Source: an uncultured Lachnospiraceae bacterium
GTDB taxonomy: Bacteria; Bacillota; Clostridia; Lachnospirales; Lachnospiraceae
Length of the DNA stretch: 64,000 bases
Assembly: GCA_910586705.1 (NCBI GenBank)
Contig: CAJUJK010000016.1
Location: forward strand, 21,222 to 85,221
Reading direction: 5' to 3'
Below are positions 42,687 to 49,826 of this stretch, piece after piece (the first letter of the stretch is position 1; each line of letters opens with the position of its first letter). The position numbers and the translations under genes were made by a program. The notes beneath the pieces are model-generated. The model saw only the letters and a program-made list of their open reading frames with translations, was not told where the DNA came from and did no database searches.

Positions 42687-44048
42687 TTAAACGCAGCCTG
42701 ATACACAGCCGCTCCCGACGGACACCGCGATGGCTTCGCAGGTCTTAGCGATCAGCTCATCAGAATGGGCGTCCGAAACGAACATGGCCTCAAACTGGGA
42801 AGGCGCCACGTAAATGCCCCGTTCCAGCATGTTGTTGAAATACGCCGCAAACGCCTTTCGGTCACACAGGCAGGCATCCCCATAATTTTCCACCTGCCGC
42901 AGCTGTCTGCGCCGTTCCTGCCCCCTGTCCCCTGTTCCAGAAGCGTTTTCCCAAACGCCGCCGTCCTTCCACCCGGGAACAAAAAATGCCGAGAGCAGCG
43001 AACCCGCCCGGTTCACCACAAGCCCTGCGCTTCGGTAAGCCTCCTCCAGCGTCCGTGCCCGTCGGTCAATCCTCTCGTAAATGCCCGGATCGTCCATCAA
43101 TATTTTCAGCGTAGCGACGCCCGCAGCCACCGCCACGGGATTTCCCGACAGTGTTCCCGCCTGATAGACCGCTCCAAGGGGTGCGACGCAGGACATGATA
43201 TCCCGTCTGCCGCCGTAAGCCGCCAGCGGCATCCCGCCGCCCACAATCTTTCCGAAGGTATAAAGATCCGCATGTACACCCGTGTACCCGGACGCGCCTC
43301 CAAGCCCAAGCCGGAATCCCGTGATCACTTCGTCAAAAAGCAGGAGCGCGCCATGTTCTTTCGTGATGCGGCGCAGAAATTCCAGAAACCCTTTTTTCGG
43401 CGGCACCACACCCATGTTTGCCGCCACCGGCTCCACCACCACCGCCGCCACCTGTCCGTGGTTTTCCTCCATCAGCGCGCGCACGGATTCCTCGTCATTG
43501 TAGACTGCCGTCAGCGTACATGCGGCGTATCCCTCCGGCACGCCCGCGCTGTCGGGCACGGACTGGGTCATCAGCCCGGAGCCCGCCTTCACCAGCAGAC
43601 CGTCCGAATGACCGTGGTAGTTTCCCGCAAACTTGATGATCTTCTCCCGTCCCGTATAACCTCTCGCCACGCGCACGGCGCTCATCACCGCCTCTGTGCC
43701 GGAGCTGACCAGACGCACCATCTCTGCGTCCGGCACGCAGACGCTGATCCGTTCCGCCAGCTCCACTTCCCCCGCTGTGGGCGCGCCGAAAGTCAGCCCG
43801 CCCGCACACGCCCTCTGCACCGCCTCCACCACCTGCGGATGCGCATGTCCCAGAATGCCGGGTCCCCACGAACAGACGTAATCCAGATACCGGTTGCCGT
43901 CCACATCATAAAGCCACGGTCCCTGCGCCCGCTCCACAAAGAAGGGATGTCCCCCCACCGCGCCGAACGCCCGCACCGGGGAGTTGACCCCGCCGGGGAT
44001 TTTTTGCTGTGCCCTATTGAAAAGTTGTTCCGACCTTACGTTTTCCAT
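42687..44048 (-). CDS. hemL: Glutamate-1-semialdehyde 2,1-aminomutase
   Basis: HemL makes 5-aminolevulinate from glutamate-1-semialdehyde, the product of HemA. The PLP lysine is in DLYTFGKIVGGG (Lys267 from the chosen start). Other marks are GVNSPVRAFGAVGGHPFF, SGTEAVMSAVRVARGYTGR and FDEVITGFR. The ATG at 44048 follows GAGGAG, so the four earlier codons are excluded. A 25-residue Gly/Arg-rich insertion (about 375-400) before the final helices is unusual. It is the last gene of the siroheme-precursor operon. Confidence 0.93.
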   Translation of the reverse strand: MENVRSEQLFNRAQQKIPGGVNSPVRAFGAVGGHPFFVERAQGPWLYDVDGNRYLDYVCSWGPGILGHAHPQVVEAVQRACAGGLTFGAPTAGEVELAERISVCVPDAEMVRLVSSGTEAVMSAVRVARGYTGREKIIKFAGNYHGHSDGLLVKAGSGLMTQSVPDSAGVPEGYAACTLTAVYNDEESVRALMEENHGQVAAVVVEPVAANMGVVPPKKGFLEFLRRITKEHGALLLFDEVITGFRLGLGGASGYTGVHADLYTFGKIVGGGMPLAAYGGRRDIMSCVAPLGAVYQAGTLSGNPVAVAAGVATLKILMDDPGIYERIDRRARTLEEAYRSAGLVVNRAGSLLSAFFVPGWKDGGVWENASGTGDRGQERRRQLRQVENYGDACLCDRKAFAAYFNNMLERGIYVAPSQFEAMFVSDAHSDELIAKTCEAIAVSVGSGCVSGCV

Positions 44049-44087
44049 ATGACTCCTCATTCCGAAATGTTTACGCAGACCGCCCTG

Positions 44088-45053
44088 TTATCGGTCCTTC
44101 TCCCATGCAGCGGCGTCCAGCGCATGATAGGTAATGATGATCTTGGCGCCCGCGCGCTTCATCGCCGTGAGATTCTCTGTCACAATCCTTCTCTCGTCGA
44201 TCCACCCTCTCTCTGCCGCCGCCTTTACCATGGCGTACTCCCCGCTCACATTGTACACCGCAAGGGGCATGTCGAACGTAAGCGCCGCCTCCTTCAGGAC
44301 ATCCAGATAGGCAAGGGCAGGTTTGACCATCACAATGTCCGCCCCTTCGTCTATGTCCGCACGGATTTCCCGCAGCGCCTCCTGCCCGTTGGCAAAGTCC
44401 ATCTGGTAGCTTTTGCGGTCCCCGAATCCCGGCGCCGACTGCGCCGCGTCCCGGAAAGGTCCATAGTAGGCGGAGGCAAACTTCGCGCTGTACGCCATAA
44501 CCGGCGTCCGGGTAAAGCCTGCCCGGTCCAGCCCTTCCCGGATCGCCGCCACCCTGCCGTCCATCATATCCGAGGGCGCCACCATATCCGCACCCGCCTC
44601 CGCCAGACTCACCGCCATCTTCACCAGATACGGCAGCGTCTCGTCATTGAGAATCTCCTCCCCGCGCACCATCCCGCAATGCCCGTGGGAAGTGTATTCA
44701 CACAAACACACATCCACCACGATATAGATATCCGAGTACTTCTCCTTGATATAGCGGACCGCCCTCTGGGTGACGCCGTCCTGCGCGTATGCCTGACTCC
44801 CCTGCGGGTCCTTATGGACCGGGATGCCAAAAAGCATGACGCCCCCGATACCAGCCTCTTTCACCCGGTCTAAAATCTCATCCAGACGGTCAATGGAATA
44901 CTGGAAAACACCCGGCATGGAATCCACCGCATTTTTGATTTTTTCTCCTTCTATCACAAATAGCGGGTAAATAAAATCCTTCGGGTGCAATCTCGTCTCC
45001 TGCATCAGGGCGCGGATTCTCTCATCCCTTCTCAGTCTTCTGAATCGGTACAT
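44088..45053 (-). CDS. hemB: Delta-aminolevulinic acid dehydratase (porphobilinogen synthase)
   Basis: HemB condenses two 5-aminolevulinates to porphobilinogen. The 321-residue TIM-barrel protein shows the zinc site DVCLCEYTSHGHCG (three Cys), the Schiff-base lysines in MAYSAKFASAYYGPFRDAAQSAP and VMVKPALAYLD, and the RLRRDERIRALMQET start. It lies 39 bp before hemL and follows cobA-hemD on the same strand. Confidence 0.95.
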   Translation of the reverse strand: MYRFRRLRRDERIRALMQETRLHPKDFIYPLFVIEGEKIKNAVDSMPGVFQYSIDRLDEILDRVKEAGIGGVMLFGIPVHKDPQGSQAYAQDGVTQRAVRYIKEKYSDIYIVVDVCLCEYTSHGHCGMVRGEEILNDETLPYLVKMAVSLAEAGADMVAPSDMMDGRVAAIREGLDRAGFTRTPVMAYSAKFASAYYGPFRDAAQSAPGFGDRKSYQMDFANGQEALREIRADIDEGADIVMVKPALAYLDVLKEAALTFDMPLAVYNVSGEYAMVKAAAERGWIDERRIVTENLTAMKRAGAKIIITYHALDAAAWEKDR

Positions 45054-45114
45054 GGTTTCTCTTCCTTTCTACGGTAAACTTAATACTTCTTAACGGGTCA
45101 CCCTCTGCTGTGAC

Positions 45115-46869
45115 TCAGATCCGTTCGGAGAATGCCCCATTTCTCACGCTATCACTGCAAAGACAATCAACAATGGCGCCCACATCCGCTTTCTCTGCAA
45201 TCAGGGGCGGCTGCGCCGCATACTTTTGCACTTCCTTTGCGCACTGTTCCCCGATGCACACATAGCGGCTCTTCGTGTTCCGGGCGCCCCTCCTCTCCAT
45301 TCCCTCAAAATAAGCCTTTGCGCCCATGGCGGAGCCAAAGACAATATAGTCCGGCTCCTTAGCGACCACCGTTTCCCGCTTTTCCTCCTGCACCCCCAGC
45401 TCATAAAGGGGATGCTCCTCACAAGGGATTCCATGCTCACGGAAAGTCTGCGGCAGCACGTCGCTTCCCTGCTTTGCCCGCAGGAGGAGTACCGGGCACT
45501 GTCTCCCTTGCCCACCAGCCTTTTGGCATCTTTCCTCGCCACCCGGACCTTTCGTCCGGTCCTGTCCGTCCAAAATGATGTGCGCCAGCCCTTCCGCCAA
45601 ATGCAAGGAATCATAAACCGGCGGCATATAGTCCACATTGATTCCGACTTCCTCAAACGCTTCCGCCGTTCCCGGACCAATCACCGCGATTTTGTGCCCG
45701 GACAGCGTCCGCAGGTCGCGCCGCTCCCGCCGCATCCTTTCCAGAAAGACCCGCACCCCGTTGGGGCTGGTAAAGACAAGCCAGCCGTAACCCAAAAACT
45801 CCGGCAGGGATTCTTCGTTGGGTTCAATCTCCATAAAGCTCATATTCCACGGTTCGGCGCCCTTTTCCCGGAGCACGGATGACATCCTGTCCGCAAAGTG
45901 TGCCGTCCCTGTCACGCCGACGGTGACTCCCGCCAGAGGCATATCATACAACCTTTTCTCCGTGCAATCCGCCGCTTTCCTCCCACTCTCTGCACCGTAT
46001 GACTCCTTACCTTCCGCCACACCGCATTCCGCCTCCGCAGTTTTCTCTCCTTTCCTCTCCGCTCCGTTCGTTTCTATCTTCTCAGAGTAAATGAAAGTTT
46101 CCCGCCCTGCCTCTGCTCTGCCTTCTCCCGCCATGATGAGCTCCAGTTTTGCCACCGCGCCGACCACAATCACCGCCGGGGAGGTAATCCCCCAATCCGC
46201 CGCCCGCGCTGGCAGTTCAAAAAGCGGCGCTCTCACGGCTCTCTGTCTGTCCGTCGTTCCTTCCATAATAACAGCACAGGGCGTAAGCCTGTCCTTGCCC
46301 GCCGCCAGCAGCCCAACCACAATCTCCGCCAGATGATGCATCCCCATCAGGATCACAAGTGTTCCCTTAAGCTGTGCCAGCGTGTGAAAATCCAGCTGCA
46401 GTTCCTCTCCGCCGCCTGTTTTTGCCGCCGTTCCCGTCACCACCGTCACGCTGTCCGAAAGACCCCTGTGTGTCACCGGAATCCCTGCTGCCGCAGGAAC
46501 CGCTATCGCCGACGTAATGCCGGGTATCACCTCACAGCGGACGCCCGCGTCCCGCAGCGCCATAAATTCTTCCCCGCCTCTGCCGAACACATAGGGGTCG
46601 CCGCCCTTCAGGCGCACCACCGTTTTCCCCGCCCGCACCTTTTCCACGAGAAGGGCATTGATCTCAGACTGTCTTTTGCTGTGACAGCCATACCGCTTTC
46701 CCACATATATTTTTTCGCAGTCCGCACGCGTCCACTGTAACAGATCCTCTGACACCAGACTGTCATAGACCACCGTGTCACATTCCTGCAGAGCCTTTAA
46801 CGCCCGCAGCGTCAGAAGTTCCGCGTCGCCACAGCCGCCGCCCGCCAGATATACCTTTCCCTCGCTCAA
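45115..46869 (-). CDS. cobA-hemD: Fused uroporphyrinogen-III C-methyltransferase / uroporphyrinogen-III synthase
   Basis: The 584-residue protein combines two steps. Residues 1-250 are SUMT (CobA): VYLAGGGCGDAELLTLRA, KGGDPYVFGRGGEE, PGITSAIAVPAAAGIPVTHRG and ILMGMHHL. SUMT methylates uroporphyrinogen III to precorrin-2. Residues about 315-575 are HemD (GVTVGVTG, WLVFTSPNGV, AVIGPGTAEAFEEVG, YIVFGSAMGAKAYF). A charged Glu/Lys/Ala linker joins them. The fusion is common in Clostridia and commits the pathway to siroheme or cobalamin rather than haem. With no cobalamin genes here, siroheme is the likely product. Confidence 0.94.
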   Translation of the reverse strand: MSEGKVYLAGGGCGDAELLTLRALKALQECDTVVYDSLVSEDLLQWTRADCEKIYVGKRYGCHSKRQSEINALLVEKVRAGKTVVRLKGGDPYVFGRGGEEFMALRDAGVRCEVIPGITSAIAVPAAAGIPVTHRGLSDSVTVVTGTAAKTGGGEELQLDFHTLAQLKGTLVILMGMHHLAEIVVGLLAAGKDRLTPCAVIMEGTTDRQRAVRAPLFELPARAADWGITSPAVIVVGAVAKLELIMAGEGRAEAGRETFIYSEKIETNGAERKGEKTAEAECGVAEGKESYGAESGRKAADCTEKRLYDMPLAGVTVGVTGTAHFADRMSSVLREKGAEPWNMSFMEIEPNEESLPEFLGYGWLVFTSPNGVRVFLERMRRERRDLRTLSGHKIAVIGPGTAEAFEEVGINVDYMPPVYDSLHLAEGLAHIILDGQDRTKGPGGEERCQKAGGQGRQCPVLLLRAKQGSDVLPQTFREHGIPCEEHPLYELGVQEEKRETVVAKEPDYIVFGSAMGAKAYFEGMERRGARNTKSRYVCIGEQCAKEVQKYAAQPPLIAEKADVGAIVDCLCSDSVRNGAFSERI

Positions 46870-46943
46870 GGTTCCCCGTTCTCCCTAATCCTACAGCCTG
46901 TCTGCTAAATTTGCTTCCTTCACAATCCGCACACCCGCTTTTT

Positions 46944-47927
46944 TTATTTTTGCTTTACATTATCGGCTGCAGCGCACGCCGTTTTATCCTGCCGGCTTTT
47001 CACGCTCTGCGCCGCACACCGCGCCAGCCGTATGCCTTCCGCCTCACTGACCAGTCCAGTCATCTTAACCCGTCTGTCCGCGTACATCACATCCAGAACC
47101 AGTCTGTCCGCCCCATATGGCGTTTCCGACGAACCCCCGTTCCGGCTCTCTTCCTCTCCCAGAATCCTGCACCATGCCGCCGCGGTCTCGCTGCAGTCAG
47201 CCGACATCTGCGCCAGCGCCTCCCGCTCCACCGCGTAACAAAGCGCTGTCTCCGCATCCGAAATCCCTTTGAAGAGACCTGCCGCGTCAGAGCCTTCCAC
47301 CGCCTCCACCGCAAGGATGCCCTGACACGCCGCCGGCAGAAACACCTCCGGGGAGAGCGGATAAAAAGCAAACGCCTCTTCCCTGTCGAAAGCAATTTCA
47401 AGCCGGTCCAGCCCCGCCTTCGCCAGAATAATGCCGTCGTAACTGCCCTCCTGCAGTTTGCGAAGCCTTGTGTCCACGTTGCCGCGGATCTCCTCACAGA
47501 CCACGTTCTCCCAGACTTTTCCCGCGAGGAACTGCCGCCGCCTGCTGCCGGTGCCGAGACGGAATATCTGGTCGCCGTCTCCCGGCACTCTGCCGCCCTT
47601 TGGCACCACCAGCACATCCCGCACATCCGCCCTCGGCAGAACCGCGGCAGTCGTCAGTCCATCCGCCAGTCTCATCGGCAGGTCCTTCGCGGAATGCACC
47701 GCCAGATCAATCTGTCCGGCGAGCAGCGCCTGCTCCAGTTCCGAAGCAAATGCACCCTTGTCGCCAAGTTCCGAAAGGGGGCTGTCCTGTATCCGATCCC
47801 CCCTTGTGCGCAAAATGACCAGTTCAGTCACTATATCGCCGCAGGCACATGACAGGGCTTCCTGCACGAGAGCCGCCTGCCGCAGAGCCAGTCTGCTCCC
47901 CCTTGTGCCGATTCTTATTTTATCCAT
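46944..47927 (-). CDS. hemC: Porphobilinogen deaminase (hydroxymethylbilane synthase)
   Basis: HemC joins four porphobilinogens into hydroxymethylbilane. The family start IRIGTRGSRLALRQA, the segment DLAVHSAKDLP and LGTGSRRRQF with NVDTRLRKLQEG are present. The dipyrromethane-carrying Cys is most likely Cys245 in MSADCSETAAAW, where most relatives have a GGC-x-P-type loop. The domain-3 loop is therefore divergent, though the Cys is kept. It overlaps the sirC-like gene by 13 bp. Confidence 0.93.
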   Translation of the reverse strand: MDKIRIGTRGSRLALRQAALVQEALSCACGDIVTELVILRTRGDRIQDSPLSELGDKGAFASELEQALLAGQIDLAVHSAKDLPMRLADGLTTAAVLPRADVRDVLVVPKGGRVPGDGDQIFRLGTGSRRRQFLAGKVWENVVCEEIRGNVDTRLRKLQEGSYDGIILAKAGLDRLEIAFDREEAFAFYPLSPEVFLPAACQGILAVEAVEGSDAAGLFKGISDAETALCYAVEREALAQMSADCSETAAAWCRILGEEESRNGGSSETPYGADRLVLDVMYADRRVKMTGLVSEAEGIRLARCAAQSVKSRQDKTACAAADNVKQK

Positions 47928-48559
47928 GTATCCGGCATTCCTTCCTCCGCAGTTATGTTCTTTTCTCTCTCCGAACGTTTCATACAGTAATAAAACAGCC
48001 GCTCAAGCAGTTCCTTTCTGGCGCTTTCCTCCTCTTCCAGCTCCATCACCACCGGGCGCATTTGACCCATTAAGTCAATCACTTCCCCGATTGACTCCGG
48101 CAGCATTCCCGCAATCTCCCGCCGCACCCACGACGCCGCAAGCGGGCTTTTCCCGTCTGTGGAAATCCCCACGGTAAGCGCCCCGTCCTTTATGAGCGCG
48201 GGAAAGAAAAACGTGCACTTGTCCCTGTCGTCCGCCACATTGACCGGGATCCGCCGCGCTTTGCAGTAATCCGCAATTTCTCCGTTCAGCGCCGTATCGT
48301 CCGTGGCGGCAATCACAAAGTCCGCGCCTTTCAGATCCGCCATCCGAAAAACGCGTTCCTCAAAGCGAAGGGAGCCCGCCACGTCCTCTTGCAGCAGCTC
48401 CCCCTGTGCCTTCACACACGCCTCTATGTCCGGCGCGATCACCGTCAGCTCCGGTCCAAATGCGAGCAGCTTCTCCACTTTTCTCGCAGCCACCGTGCCG
48501 CCGCCCACGATTACGCCCCTTTTTCCTTCCAGTTCTACAAAAAAAGGAAAATATCCCAT
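47915..48559 (-). CDS. Precorrin-2 dehydrogenase (SirC/Met8/CysG-N type)
   Basis: The 214-residue protein oxidises precorrin-2 to sirohydrochlorin with NAD, and some relatives also insert iron. The NAD-binding motif GVIVGGGTVAARKVEKLLAFG is N-terminal. FVIAATDDTALNGEIADYCKARRIPVNVADD and the dimerisation segment LTVGISTDGKSPLAASWVRREI follow. No separate sirohydrochlorin ferrochelatase is seen in the window. It overlaps hemC by 13 bp and lies 14 bp after hemA. Confidence 0.92.
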   Translation of the reverse strand: MGYFPFFVELEGKRGVIVGGGTVAARKVEKLLAFGPELTVIAPDIEACVKAQGELLQEDVAGSLRFEERVFRMADLKGADFVIAATDDTALNGEIADYCKARRIPVNVADDRDKCTFFFPALIKDGALTVGISTDGKSPLAASWVRREIAGMLPESIGEVIDLMGQMRPVVMELEEEESARKELLERLFYYCMKRSEREKNITAEEGMPDTWIK

Positions 48560-48573
48560 GTGTACGCTCCCTC

Positions 48574-49695
48574 TTACTTCAATACCGCCAGCACCCTCTC
48601 AAAGGAGGCGCTGTCCAGCCCGTCCCGCAGCAGATAGAGCAGTTTTTCCGCCGAACAGTCCGCATACCGCTCCTTCCAGTGCGCGTCCGTCTCGGTAAAC
48701 CGATGGAATGCCAGCGCCTTACAGAGCTTTTCTAAGTCTTCCTCCAGAATCTCTTCCGCGTCCGCAAATGCCTGCTGCTTGCGCCTGTTGTTCTCCTCCG
48801 CCAGCTTTTTGATATCGTCCAATGCCACGAGGCGGCAATGCGCCAGTTTCCCGATCTCCGCATCCAGATCCGGCGGCATGGATATGTCAAGGAAAAGCCG
48901 TTCCTTCGGAGACTGTATGGCCTCCCTGACCCGCCCCGCCGTCAGCGTATAGTGGGGGCTTGCGGTTGCCGAAATAATGGCGTCCGCCTCCTCCAACGCG
49001 GCGTAGCGGTTCTGATACGCCACATGCTCCACCTGCTCACCGCCGCTTTGGCAGACGCCTTTGTGTGACCGCACCGTAGCAATGATGCGGACATTTTTCT
49101 GACTGAGCAGATTCTTCAATATAATGCTGCCCATCTGCCCGCTGCCGCCCATCAGAAGCACCGTCTTACGGGAAAGCGGCAGACGCGCCACCTCATTTGC
49201 CGCCAGTGTCGCTACGGAGACAGCCGTCTTGGAAATCATCGTCTCCGTCTTTACCCGCTTGGCACAGGCGAGCGCCGCCTGAAAAGCGCTGTTCAGCTCA
49301 TACCCGGTATACCCAGCCTCCTTTGCGGACAGATAGGCGTCCCGCGTCTGCCCGAGAATCTCATCCTCCCCCAGCACCATGGATTCCATGCCACAGACCA
49401 CGCGAAAAAGATGGTAAAGCGCCCTTTTTCCCTGATATCTTCTGGCAAGGCTCCTGATCTGCTCCACCTCGTTTCCCGAAAACGTACCAAGCGCTTTCTC
49501 CAGTTCACAGAAGCGGTTTTCCTCCCCCTCCACATAAATCTCCGTGCGGTTGCAGGTGGAGAGAATCACACACGCCTTCACCCCCGTAACCGCCCGGATT
49601 TTTTGCAGGAAATCGCCTGTCTTCTCTTTCGGGATATAAAACTTCTCCCGCTCCCCGGAATCCGCCGTTTTATGACTGATACTGATACACTCCAT
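48574..49695 (-). CDS. hemA: Glutamyl-tRNA reductase
   Basis: HemA reduces glutamyl-tRNA to glutamate-1-semialdehyde, the entry to tetrapyrrole synthesis. The catalytic Cys is in ILSTCNRTEIYVEG. The NADPH domain has VLLMGGSGQMGSIILKNL (usually GAGEMG in relatives), and ISATASPHYTL and LFLDISMPPDL follow. The 373 residues are slightly shorter than the average (about 400-420). It begins the tetrapyrrole part of the operon, 131 bp after the large reductase gene. Confidence 0.93.
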   Translation of the reverse strand: MECISISHKTADSGEREKFYIPKEKTGDFLQKIRAVTGVKACVILSTCNRTEIYVEGEENRFCELEKALGTFSGNEVEQIRSLARRYQGKRALYHLFRVVCGMESMVLGEDEILGQTRDAYLSAKEAGYTGYELNSAFQAALACAKRVKTETMISKTAVSVATLAANEVARLPLSRKTVLLMGGSGQMGSIILKNLLSQKNVRIIATVRSHKGVCQSGGEQVEHVAYQNRYAALEEADAIISATASPHYTLTAGRVREAIQSPKERLFLDISMPPDLDAEIGKLAHCRLVALDDIKKLAEENNRRKQQAFADAEEILEEDLEKLCKALAFHRFTETDAHWKERYADCSAEKLLYLLRDGLDSASFERVLAVLK

Positions 49696-49739
49696 TTTTT
49701 CTGCCGCTTACTCCTCATAACATCTTCTGCCAGAGAGTT

Positions 49740-49814
49740 TGACCGAATCGGTCATTCTTCCTGCGCATAACATAGTGATACGCAGACACCATGTATCAGA
49801 TGTTTGCATATCAC
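49740..49814 (-). promoter_or_regulatory. Structured gap before hemA: palindrome and long stem
   Basis: TGACCGA and TCGGTCA flank one base (49740-49754), an operator-like palindrome. Upstream, GTGATACGC (49775-49783) and GCATATCAC (49806-49814) form a 9-bp RNA stem with one G-U pair on the minus strand. It matches no riboswitch consensus that I know, and there is no T-run for termination. Confidence 0.4.
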
Positions 49815-49826
49815 TTCCTGTCCACA

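Noticed and set aside
42765..44873. 702-codon open frame on the plus strand opposite hemL and hemB
   Set aside because: It is an antisense shadow in GC-rich coding DNA. The composition is Arg/His/Pro-rich with no domain, while the minus strand encodes two textbook enzymes.
49696..49826. Cobalamin riboswitch upstream of hemA
   Set aside because: The gap is too short and has no B12-box-like core.
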